A DNA stretch of 64,000 nt from Bidens hawaiensis (lineage: Eukaryota; Streptophyta; Magnoliopsida; Asterales; Asteraceae): contig JAIQDT010005476.1 of NCBI GenBank assembly GCA_021521415.1, positions 1 through 64,000 on the forward strand, in the 5' to 3' direction. The position numbers and the translations under genes were made by a program. Numbering within the stretch: position 1 is the first letter of the stretch; every line of letters begins with the position of its first letter. Below are positions 22,397 through 32,243 of this stretch, piece after piece. The notes under the pieces were generated by a model that saw only the letters and a list, made by a program, of their open reading frames with translations, did not search any database and was not told the origin of the DNA.

Positions 22397-24190
22397 TCAG
22401 ATTTCATCAGAGTTGATCATCCCCAGGGCTTTCAAAAGAAAGTTGAATCTGGTTCTATCAAGTGGTTTGGTGAATAGGTCAGCCAAATTATCACTTTTAT
22501 CAACTCTTTGCATTTCAATCAAACCTTTTTCACTGCAATCTCTGATGAAGTGATGTCTGATTTCAATGTGCTTAGTCTTAGAATGTTGCACAGGATTCTT
22601 AACAGTAAAATATTCAGCAGTATTATCAATCAGAATAGGGGTGTTTAGAAAATTCAAACCATAGTCCAGCATCTGATTTTGAATCCAGAGAACTTGTGCA
22701 CAGCAGGCACATGCAACAACATATTCAGCTTCTGCAGTAGAGATTGATACTGTAGTCTGTTTCTTGCATTGCCATGACACTAGCCTTTCTCCCAAAAACT
22801 GGCATCCCCCTGATGTTGACTTTCTACTCATATTGCATCCATCATAATCACTGTCTGTATATGCAATCAGATCAAAGGATTGGTTCTTTGGATACCAAAT
22901 CTCTAAGTCTGGTCTTCCCTTCAGGTATCTGAATATTCTTTTAACAGCAGTCATGTGGGAGACTTTTGGATTTGACTGGAAACTAGCACACACACACACA
23001 ACAAACATGATATCTGGTCTTGTTACAGTCAGATACATCAGAGATCTAATCTTGGCTCTGTATTCATGCTCATCAACTGACTCCCCCTTTTCATCAGCTA
23101 TCATCTTTTCTTTGGTGTCCATTGGAGTTGAAGCAGTGTTGTAAGCATGACAGTTGAACTTATTCAAAATGTCCTGCACATACTTAGTTTGATGAATGAA
23201 GATCCCTTCAGCCTTTTGTTGAACTTGTAGCCCCAAAAAGAAGTTCATTTCACCCATGGAACTCATGCTGTACTTGGACTTCATCACCTCTTCAAACTCC
23301 AAACACATATTTTCATTTGTTGATTCAAAGATGATATCATCAACATAGACTTGTAAAAGCAGCAAATCTGACCCTTTTCTTTTGTAGAAGAGTGTCTTGT
23401 CAATGGCTCCCCTTGTGAAACCATTTTCAAGTAAATGATTTGATAGCTCATCATACCATGCTCTAGGAGCCTGATGCAATCCATAAAGTGCTTTGTTTAA
23501 CTTATACACCCTGTTTGGATACATGGGATCCTCAAAACCTGGTGGTTGAGTCACATACACTTCTTCATCAATCTTTCCATTTAGGAATGCAGATTTAACA
23601 TCAAGCTGGAATACTCTTATGTTCTTTGAGGCAGCATATGCAAGGAAAATTCTTATGGCTTCCAGTCTTGCAACTGGTGCAAATACTTCCTCAAAGTCTA
23701 TCCCTTCTTCTTGAAGACATCCCAGTGCTACAAGTCTTGCTTTGTTCTTAATCACCAAACCCCTTTCATCCCTTTTGTTTCTGAACACCCATTTGGTTCC
23801 AATTGCATATCTGTCATGTGGCTTGTCTACAAGATCCCATACATGTAAATCTCTAAACTGGGCCAATTCCTCTTGCATAGCCTCTACCCAACTGTTGTCT
23901 TTTAATGCTTGAGCAATATTCTTTGGTTCTAATTGGGATAGAAAGCAAGAGTAAAGACAGATGTTTGCTATCTCAGAATGACTCCTTGTTACTCTTTCAT
24001 GCAAGTCACCAATGATATTTTCAGCAAGATGATTCTTTTCAACAAAAGGAGTTTGTATTATCATATTTGTAGACAAATTTGTGTAAAGATTTGATTCATT
24101 AAGTTCAGGTTCTTCAATGATCAAATCAGCTTCTGCATCATGAAACTCTGGTGCTTCATCATTGTTTTGTCCTGAAGTAGATGCACCATT
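22397..24190 (-). pseudogene. copia reverse transcriptase and RNase H
   Basis: The longest clean frame in the element runs from 24124 to 22397 (575 codons) without a stop. Copia-type [14 protein letters not shown], then GTKWVFRNK, the [12 protein letters not shown] block, and the catalytic YVDD near 23330-23345. RNase H follows with YTDSDYDGC, the AEAEYV block, then [14 protein letters not shown] and ADLFTKPL, and the protein ends [11 protein letters not shown] frameshift near 24190 separates it from the integrase part. Together with integrase it would copy and insert the element; it is dead here because of the upstream breaks. Confidence 0.95.
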
Positions 24191-25652
24191 GTTTTCCCAG
24201 ATTCAAGCTTTGAAACAAGTCTTGAAATCTTGCTGTTGTTGCAGCTTCATCTTCATTTGATTGGTTGCCTGTGTCACTCCCATTCTGAACATGATCATTT
24301 TGTACATTAGGACTGTCTTGACTTGTTATCTCCAGATCTTGTTCAATTGCATTGCTTGAGGAGCTCTTCATAAACATGTATTCCTTTTCTTTTCTAGCAA
24401 CCTTCTTCCACAATTCTTCCAAGTCCAGTTCTTTCTTCTTATTCTCTTCAATCACACTGGTCTTGTAGAATGAATCATCAAAGTCTTCAGAATAAATCTT
24501 GAATGACTTTATTAGTCTCTCATGATCAATCAGCCATGTTGCACCACTGACTGTATTTAATTAATTTTCATTAAAAATGATGTCAGATGACTCTAACACA
24601 CTCATGTGATCTTTCACATAAACTCTGTATGCCTTTGAGTGAGTAGAATATCCAACAAAGAAACAATCTAGTGACTTAGTTTGAAACTTGTTCAAATAAT
24701 CTCTAGTGTTCAATAGAAAACATTTGCAACCAAAGGGCTTGAAAAACTTGATGTAAGGCTTTCTGTTATTGAAAATTTCATATGGAGTCTTGTTATGCCT
24801 TTTGTTTACAAGTACCCTGTTCTGAACATAACATGTTGTATTGATTGCATCAGCCCAAAAAGTGACAGGCAGATTTGCATCAGTCAACATGGTTCTGGCA
24901 GCTTCTATCAAAGTTCTGTTTCTTCTTTCTGCCACACCATTTTATTCAGGAGTTCTAGGAGCTGAGAATTGTTGAAATATTCCTTTCTTTGTGCAGAATT
25001 CTTCCATAACTCCATTTTTGAACTCTGTACCATTGTCACTTCTCATCATTTTGACTTTCTTATTCAGCTTGTTCTCAATCATTGTAACACAACCCATAAT
25101 CAACTCAGCAGACTCATCCTTGGTACTTAGGAAATAGACCCAAGTATATCTTGAATAGTCATCAATGATCACCAGACAATATCTTTTCTTTCCAATACTT
25201 GGCACACTCACAGGACCAAAAAGATCCATGTGAAGTAACTCAAGTGGTTGATCAATTGAATTGATGAGCTTTGTCTTATGAGTAAACTTGTGTTGCTTGC
25301 CTTTTTGACATGAATCACAGTGATCATCAAACTTAAATTCTCTTGTAGGTAAACCAATCACATGTTCACCCATGACCAGTCTATTCATGTTCTTTAAGTT
25401 TACATGACACAATTTCCTATGCCACAATTTTGATTCATTTTCAGTGGCTTTGGAAACAAAACATGCACCACCTCTTGAAATGGCTTCTTTCATATTCAAC
25501 TCATATAAGTTGCCATTTCTGGGTGCCATCATCATAATCATCTCAGGTGGAATCACAAATTCAGGTTTTAAGATGAAGCAATGAGAATCATCAAAACTAA
25601 CTTTGTAACCTTTATCACACATCTGTGATATGCTCAGAAGATTGTATTGAAA
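24191..25652 (-). pseudogene. copia integrase region
   Basis: Readable in one frame with stops at 24942-24944 and 24561-24563. The pre-integrase part has NLLSISQMCDKGYKVSF and the zinc-binding LWHRKLCHVNLKNM with CDSCQKGKQ. The DDE core has HMDLFGPV, MMRSDNGTEFKN and, after the stop, the conserved glutamate in NGVAERRNRTLIEAART. A C-terminal charged tail (EENKKKELDLEELWKK) runs to about 24190. The first stop sits between the two halves of the core, where family members usually have a Gln codon. Confidence 0.93.
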
Positions 25653-27527
25653 TCACTCAACATGAAACACATTATCAAATGACACCTTTCCATTTGTCAA
25701 GATTCCTTTACCCACAATCTTTTCACCATTTTCATCACTCCCAAAGGCAACAGGACCTTCATATTTCTCTTCATAGTTCACAAGTGACCTCTTGTCACAA
25801 GTCATGTGCCTAGAACAACCACTATCCATATACCATATGTCATTCAATGGAGTGGCCTGTTCCTGAGAGGAGGTTCCCTTTTCTTTCTCAATTATGGCCA
25901 TGAATGCCACATTTGCCTTTCTGATGTCATCAGCAATATCCTCCTCATGACTGCTCCAATCAAAACTTCCTTCATGTTGTGTAGTCACTGCTACATTTCC
26001 TTGATTTCTGATCTGATTTTGATTTGCTGGAACAGTGTTGTTTTGACTTTTGTGAGTTCCTTGAAGGTTTTGATTGTGATTCATTTGAGGCTGAAATCCT
26101 TGACTCTGTTGCATGTTCTGTTGTTGATTGTTCATTTGAGACTGAAAGTTATTGAAGTTTGGATTGTAACTGCTGTTGTTGTTGAAATTGTTCATCTGAT
26201 TGCTGTTGTTGTTGAATCTTGGCTGATTTTGCTGGTAATGCTGGTGACCTCTAGATTGATTGTTTTGATATTGAGGTTGACCTCCTGGTTGTTGATTCTG
26301 AAATTGATTCATCTGAAAATTTCTTTGTTGATTGCATTCTCTAGCAAAATGACCAGGTTGCTGACAATTGTAGCATATTGCTTTTGACTTGTCAAACCCA
26401 ATCCTGTCATTTGGACCAGAAACCAGAGATCTACCAGCTCTATTGTACAGCCTTCTACTTCTCAATCCCAACATAGCAGCTTGCCATTTCAAATCCATAT
26501 CTTCTAAGTCATCTGCATCAATTTGTTCCAAATCATCTTGAACCACACTTGTGTGAATCATGTTCTTTGCAACAAAGGCATTATATGACTCAGTAAACAT
26601 CGAAAACAAAGCTTGTGTCTCATTGCTTTGAACATGTCCTATTCCAGGGTTAGGAACATTTCCTTTTGACACAGAGGCAGAGTCAGAATCATCAATCAAT
26701 TACACATTGAACCTTTGCTGATTTCCTTGAGTGTTTGTGCTACCCCCAATAAAAGATTTTGGAGTCACAACATTATGTTCAGCTGGTTCTTCTATTATGG
26801 GAATTTGCTGTTGGTTATTGATGGACAGATTTCCCATTGGTGCAATCAAAGCATTTGAAACATGAAAACTTGGTCTCTCTTCCTTGATCATATCATTCTC
26901 AATCATTTCAAGTTCAGCAGCTTGAAGAAAACATACCACATCATCCAATTTCAATTCATTGAAATTTTGCTTTTGAAGGATGAATTTACAAGCAGTATAC
27001 CATTCTTTTGGCATTGAGTTGAGCAACTTTGTATTCAAATCAAAGTCAGTCATTACATAATCAGTTGTTCTCAACTCATTCACAATACTCAGAAAACGTT
27101 CTAGTATTGACTTCAACCTTTCTCCATCTCTATACTTGAACCTTTCCAACTGTTGTTTCAGTCTTTGCTTCTTAATGTTCTTCAATTCAGTGTTCCCTTC
27201 ATACATCTCAAGGATGGCATCATACATTTGTTTGGCAGTTGTGTGATGAGCCACCTTGGTCAGAATTTCCCAAGACAAACATAGCTTAATCATAGCCAAG
27301 GCTTTGTCATCCACCTTTCTCATCTTTTCTCTTATAGCAGCAGTTGCAGTAGCATTTGCACCTTCTTCAACAGTAGTTTGTGGACCATTCTTGATGGAGT
27401 TCCACATGTCAATGTCATTGTAGCATACGGCTGCTTCAAAGAGTACCTTCCATTTGATAAAGTTTTCCTGTCCATACAACCTAGGTATCTTGTTAGTAGA
27501 CACCTCTTGTTCCTCATATCCAGACAT
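25653..27527 (-). pseudogene. copia gag and protease
   Basis: ATG at 27527 (MSGYEEQEVSTNKIP). The first 275 codons form the UBN2-type capsid region (KIPRLYGQENFIKWK, AKQMYDAILEMYEG, ERFLSIVNELR). A TAA at 26700-26702 interrupts; the related gag at 51160 has CAA there. The next part carries the zinc knuckle CYNCQQPGHFAREC (about 26380-26340), a long Gln/Asn-rich stretch, and the protease motif WYMDSGCSRHMT (about 25840-25805). A TGA at 25653-25655 ends the frame just before the pre-integrase block. Confidence 0.94.
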
Positions 27528-27810
27528 TTTGAGAAAACAAATATCAGTTTCTTATAAAAAGTTTTCAAAATAATCAGATCTGAAACCAGAATGCTCAGAT
27601 CTGATGTGTCTGATGTGATTAGAACAAGATTTAGATATAAAGATTAAAACTTTAAATGAAACAAGGAAGAGAAAACACCGGAAAATTGTAGATCTGAAAG
27701 AAAAATGAAAAACAGGGCAGCTGACATCACAAATCAATCGAACAGTGCTCTGCTTACGTTATTCTTCTTCAAATCTTCAATCAGCAACAATCTTTCTAAA
27801 AAATAGCAGT
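27528..27810 (-). other. 5' leader of minus-strand copia
   Basis: Between the PBS and the gag start. No frame of note. It would hold the packaging and dimerisation signals, but none can be shown by eye. Confidence 0.6.
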
Positions 27811-27827
27811 AACCAACTCTGATACCA
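27811..27827 (-). other. primer binding site, initiator Met tRNA type
   Basis: The minus strand reads TGGTATCAGAGTTGGTT, two bases after the LTR end (GACCTGACA). TGGTATCAGAG is the usual plant PBS complementary to the initiator Met tRNA. Confidence 0.95.
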
Positions 27828-27829
27828 CT

Positions 27830-29061
27830 TGTCAGGTCCCACTTTTATGGTCGATTCGGCTCGGATCTTTAATCAATCATGTCATAACTCACACAAAATT
27901 AATCGTGTTGACAAAAGAGTTAATGACGAGTTACTATATTTAGAAAGATGACCGTTTGTTAAAGGCGGAATCAATAACAAACATACGGTTGCAATGAATA
28001 TTCAAAGATAGAAGACACACATAGGATTCACTCAAAAGATTTCTATTTATATAATATTAGTCATACAAAAGGAGTAATCGATTTAGGGTTTATAAGGAAT
28101 CCTCGGACAGCCGTTACACACACAAAATATTCTCAATTAATGTGTCGTGTGTATTCTGTCTCTCTGTCTCCGTCTCTCTCGGCGGCGTGCCCTAATTATT
28201 CTATTTATAGGCCTGCCAACCTAAGACAGCTGTCATTCCTTCTAGAAACCCTATCCGATAGTACATATTCAAATTACATATTCAGAAATAAAACTAAGTG
28301 TAAAACAAATCTTCCAGGTAGGCTTTTCATTAAACTTCAGTCTCCGAGTACGCAGTGTACTCGGCCTTCCTTCAGACTTGGTAAACATAGAAATGTACTC
28401 GGAATCAGTTTCCGGGTAGACTTTACTTAAAGAATATTTTACCAAGTAAAATATTCACCGAGTAGACTTCAATCTTCTTGGACTTATCAAACTTTGCTCG
28501 ACAAATCCTTACGAGCAACCTTGTTCTTCTATGGTCCTGTTCGGCTCATTTTCATTGAATAACTTATTGATAAGGTGTATTCGAGAATACATACCTTACT
28601 TGAGCAGAACCTTACTCGATATAACTTAGAGATATTCCATTAACTCATCAAGTATACTCGGACCATAATTATTAAAGAATATCTTGCCCGATCTTCCAAT
28701 TACTTGGCTTCTTGGACTTGGTTGACCATACCCTACTCGGAAGAGTAAAATACCTGGTCTTGAAGAACAATCCTGCTTGACAAAGTGAACCGTGCTCGGA
28801 TATGCCAAATCAATGATCCTTACTCGGAAAATCAATAAAAAGCATACCTTGCTCGGATATCCACTTAAGAAGTCTATTTGAAGTAAACCTTGCCCGGGAG
28901 GCAAAATCTCGTACTCGGCTAAGTAAAAGCTTACTCGAAGGTCCAAGGTGTGCTCGGATTCAATACTTAGCAGTTTCTGAGGAGGTTGAGAAGATTCCAA
29001 TCTTCCATATTCTTCGTTTTTGGTCAAATCTCCTCATTTGGGTCAAATTCTTGACCCAACA
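27830..29061 (-). mobile_element. 5' LTR of minus-strand copia element
   Basis: 1,232 bp, partner of 12468-13699. It keeps the TATA box CTATAAATAG (minus strand, 28201-28210) and the palindrome GACAGCTGTC just upstream in the direction of transcription (about 28225-28234). Open frames at 28140-28430 and 28626-29027 are not genes, as argued for the other LTR. Confidence 0.95.
28201..28210 (-). promoter_or_regulatory. LTR TATA box, intact copy
   Basis: The minus strand reads CTATAAATAG within GGCCTATAAATAGAATAATT. This is the promoter LTR of the element; the partner 3' LTR has lost the box by one change. Confidence 0.7.
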
Positions 29062-29066
29062 CCATA
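29062..29066. repeat. target site duplication CCATA, right
   Basis: Partner of 12463-12467. The gypsy RT frame resumes from this point. Confidence 0.95.
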
Positions 29067-30152
29067 TTTGGATAAATTCGTGATAGTATTCATCGATGAC
29101 ATACTTATCTACTCACGAACCAAGAAAGAGCATGAGCAACACTTGAAATTGATTTTAGAATTTCTAAAAGAAGAAAAATTACATGCCAAATATTCCAAGT
29201 GCGATTTCTGGCTTCGAGAAGTCCACTTTCTAGGGCATGTAATAATTAAAAATGGTATCCATGTGGATCCAACAAAGGTTGAAGCAGTTAAGAATTGGGA
29301 GACACCAAGGTCACCCGCCGAAGTGCGACAATTTTTGGGATTAGCTAGTTATTACCGTAGATTAATTGAGAACTTTTTTTCTATAGCTCAACCCTTAAAC
29401 CAATTGACTCAGAATGACAAGTAATATGAGTGGACATAAAAGCAAGGAGAAGCTTTCCAACTTCTTAAGAAAAAGTTGTGTAGTGCACCAATCTTATCCC
29501 TTCCAGAAGGAACTGATGGATTCATAGTTTAGTATGATGCATCACGATTAGGCCTTGGATGCGTGCTTATGCAAAGAGAAAAGGTGACAGCTTATGCATC
29601 ACGACAACTCAAGGTGCACGAGAAAAGTTACACAACTCATGACTTGGAATTAGGAGCAGTTGTTTTTGCACTCAAGATTTTGAGACATTATCTCTATGGT
29701 GCCAAGTTCACGATATTCACCGATCACAAAATCCTCCAGCACATATTTGATCAGAAATATCTGAATATGAGGCAACAAAGGTGGTAGAACTACTCAATTA
29801 TTACGACTGTGACATTCGCTACCACCCAGGTAATGTAAATGTTGTAGTTGATGCTTTGAGTAGAAAGGAAAGAGAAAGACCACTTCGGGTCCGTGCATTA
29901 GGATTAACAATTCAAACGAGTCTTACTACTCGAATCCGAGATCCACAAAAAGAAGCTTTGAAACCTCGGAACATAAGAACTGAGAAATTGCGAGGTCTTG
30001 AGTGTGAATTCATAACGAAGTCTGACGCTACATTATACTTGATCGATCGAGTTTGGGTACCACGTTATGGAAATTTACGAAACCTGGTATTGGATGAAGC
30101 TCATAAATCCAATTACCCAATTCATCCTGGATTAACCAAGATGTATATATGA
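29067..30152 (+). pseudogene. gypsy RT C-terminal part, RNase H, start of integrase
   Basis: It continues the RT of 11956-12467. The catalytic FIDDIL lies near 29090, then [20 protein letters not shown] and [14 protein letters not shown] follow. There is a stop at 29422 (TAA), further stops near 29437 and 29531, then RNase H ([34 protein letters not shown]) to 29787. A one-base frame change leads to VDALSRKER and the integrase N-terminal zinc-finger start (VLDEAHKSNYPIHPG) near 30080-30130. The typical Tekay phrase order supports the lineage call. It stops abruptly at about 30152. Confidence 0.9.
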
Positions 30153-30409
30153 ATTTCTAGTCATGCCATTTTCTCTAACAAATGCACCAGTTGTATTTAT
30201 GGACCTTATGAATAGGTTTTGTAATTCATACTTGGATAAATTCGTGATAGTATTCACTGAGGATATACTCCTTATTCTCGAACCAAGGAAGAGCATGACC
30301 AACATTTAAAGCTAATCCATGATTTGCTAATGAACGAGAAAATGTGTGCCAAATTCTCAAAGTGTGATTTCTGGCTTCGAGAAGTCCACTATTAGAGGCA
30401 TGTAATTAA
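30153..30409 (+). pseudogene. second, partial gypsy RT copy
   Basis: It reads again through the RT block already present at 12385-12467 and 29062-29260: [22 protein letters not shown] and CDFWLREVH. It is diverged and has a deletion after the catalytic region. It joins the integrase start at the shared word TATGAATTTC. It probably comes from a related element, not from a recent duplication. Confidence 0.8.
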
Positions 30410-31161
30410 TGTCAAGCTTCCAATAAACACCTTGATTATGCTAGGATTTACACTTGGAAAACTCTTCCTTGATATTTCTTTCCTTGGCCGAAATCAAGAG
30501 AGAAAACATAAAGAAGTTTTCTTCCAACTTGTGTGTGTGTGAGTGAGAGAGAGTTGGTTGTGAGCAATAATGCACCACACAAAATCTACCAACAAAAGCA
30601 AGTTCATGTCAAGGAATAAATAAAACAATTAAGTGATGAGAGAGAAGGGGGAAAAAGGTGTGCAGCCAAAAGATTCCCACCGAATTCAAACTCAAGTAAT
30701 ACATTTTATTTATTTATGTTATAACATAACATAACATGCAAAATCCAGTATGCATGGCATATTGTTATTTAACCAACTTAAATAATTTCGTATATGCAAA
30801 AATGCAAGAGCGGTAGGTTTTGCATATTGTTATTTAACCAACTTAAGTAACACGATATATGCAAAAATGCAAAATGCAGTAAGTATTGCATATTGTTGTT
30901 TAACCAATTTAAATAACATCGTATATGCAAAATGCAAAATCTCTCATAACATAAATTATCCATATAATTTATTTATTACACAAGTGCAAATATTTAGAAA
31001 CCCAATTTTCAAATATTCTAAGTGTTGATATTTATTTGTTAGATCATATCTTAAATAAACATCGTGGTGTTTGTCTAGCTTGTTATTGGGTATGACCCGA
31101 CTTGGATCATAACGTACTCGCCACATCAACTCTAATATGTGTCTTGGGCAGACCGATTCCA
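30410..31161 (-). mobile_element. copia-type LTR piece, inverted
   Basis: On the minus strand it starts near 31161 (TGGAATCGGTCTGCCCAAG) and includes GATCCAAGTCGGGTCATACC. It matches 53684-54300 on the plus strand, ending near the word AAGTGTAAATCCTAGCATAAT. It holds a three-unit repeat at 30757-30945. The 3' end of the LTR is missing at the left, where it meets the gypsy RT scrap. The family is not identified beyond a probable copia type. Confidence 0.65.
30757..30945. repeat. ~66 bp repeat, three units, in copia LTR piece
   Basis: GCATATTGTTATTTAACCAA starts at about 30757, 30823 and 30888, each unit followed by CTTAAATAA-type and ATATGCAAAAATGC words. The units are diverged by a few bases. 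The related LTR at 53684-54417 has at most one unit. Confidence 0.8.
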
Positions 31162-31363
31162 AAAAATACACTATACATGTAATAAAAGGTAAGAAAGAAA
31201 GGAAAGAAAAGAAATAAAATGTCCACACATTGCAACACAACCATATAATAATCCAATAATAATTCTTGATTAAAGCATTGTATTCGCTACAAGGTATTTA
31301 AAATCAATCCTTAAAATCATAGAAAATATAAATTGGATGGAGACAACCCCTCCATCTAGGTGT
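31162..31363 (-). other. internal sequence of long-LTR element, no gene
   Basis: AT-rich stretch with an A/G-rich run at 31190-31220. It continues downstream of the ORF at 31364-32048 on the minus strand. I see no further frame; no counterpart is available in the window because the plus copy ends at 64000. Confidence 0.4.
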
Positions 31364-32048
31364 TATCATCCTGATATGTCCTCTCCTGAGGACAGGTATG
31401 AGTGTGCATCCTCCTCAGCCGGCTCTTCCTTTGGGTCTTCTTCAATATCTTCTTCAGGATCCTTCTATGGTTCTTCTACGTTCGGAGCAATTTGTGCCTC
31501 TAGTGTTGTGCAAGGAGTGAGAGCTACGCTGCATGGCCTCTTGCATCATTAACTTCTCCCTTCAAGTCTAAGATTTCTGATTCCATCTTGAGTACTAGCC
31601 TCATTAGATGGACAAGAGCATCTCGAGTTTCCTTCATTGCGTCAGTCAGGTATGATATTCTCTTCCTTGCCTCCGCTCCATCCCCTAGAAACCCAGTAAC
31701 CTTCGCCCTCATTGAGTTCATGATGTTAACTTCACGATCCATGCAGGAGACGAAAGCTGTGAAAACGCGCTCCATCGGAAGGGTTACGGGTGGTAGTGTG
31801 TGGAAGGATATAGGACTGCTAGAGGTGGGTGGTGGGAGTACTTCCTCACGATAAACATTCTGCTCGATCAAACTTGGGTACCAACTCCAGTTACCGTTGA
31901 TCTCGTGTGCGACTCCATGTGGGCAGTGCCTCTTTGGTGTGGGGGCTGCTAGTGCTGGGCCGGCTTGAGGTGGTGATGGTTTGGAAATCTGCGGTTCCTT
32001 TCCTGGGGCGTGGGACACTGGGTTGGATGATGATGATGGTGTTGACAT
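31364..32048 (-). pseudogene. ORF of unknown function in long-LTR element
   Basis: ATG at 32048 (MSTPSSSSNPVSHAPGKEP). There are 174 codons to 31524, then the frame changes and an acidic tail (EEDIEEDPKEEPAEEDAHSYL) can be read to about 31364. Layout: a Ser/Pro-rich N-terminus, a middle with WSWYPSLIEQNVYREEV, and a helical coiled-coil part (residues about 110-170). The 63691-64000 plus-strand copy starts the same way. It has no capsid, zinc-knuckle or pol motif that I recognise, so the element may be non-autonomous. Function unknown. Confidence 0.65.
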
Positions 32049-32227
32049 CCCTACGGAATAGGTAATGTATGGTTTATGGGTGTACTAGTGAATGAGGAAA
32101 AAGAAATAAAGAAAATGAATAAATAATATATTATATATATGTATATATGTATTGCGTAAGATCATAACTAATGGGTCGTTGCGGTTATAGTCTAGTATGA
32201 ATGCAATTCTAGTTCGCTATAACCAAT
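32049..32227 (-). other. leader of long-LTR element, inverted
   Basis: It matches 63513-63690 in reverse complement (for example CCATTGGTTATAGCGAACTAG and CAACGACCCATTAGTTAT). It is non-coding and contains a TA-rich run at 32125-32150. Confidence 0.8.
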
Positions 32228-32240
32228 GGCTCTGATACCA
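32228..32240 (-). other. primer binding site, minus strand
   Basis: The minus strand reads TGGTATCAGAGCC, three bases from TGTCACACC at 32244. The same PBS stands at 63500-63512 in the plus copy. The LTR next to it here has the opposite orientation (see findings). Confidence 0.85.
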
Positions 32241-32243
32241 ATC

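Larger units (their letters stand above)
12468..29061 (-). mobile_element. complete Sirevirus-like Ty1/copia element, 16.6 kb
   Basis: Two 1,232 bp LTRs flank the element, with CCATA target duplications, an initiator-Met-tRNA-type PBS and an AGGGGGAGAT-type PPT. On the minus strand the order is 5' LTR (27830-29061), leader, gag-pol, spacer with motif array, env-like gene and 3' LTR (12468-13699). I count about 22 substitutions between the LTRs (about 1.8%), which points to an insertion of roughly a million years or less at usual plant rates. Gag-pol is one frame with four stops and one frameshift, so the copy is structurally complete but not autonomous. Confidence 0.95.

Noticed and set aside
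22397..24124. Treating the RT/RNase H frame as an active gene
   Set aside because: Although clean, it is only part of a polyprotein with four stops and a frameshift upstream.
25806..26387. 193-codon plus-strand frame opposite gag
   Set aside because: It is the reverse of the Gln/Asn-rich gag stretch, which gives Leu/Val-rich antisense frames by codon bias; no independent support.
30757..30945. Spaced repeat resembling a CRISPR array
   Set aside because: Three diverged ~66 bp tandem units with no spacers and no cas genes, in plant retrotransposon sequence.
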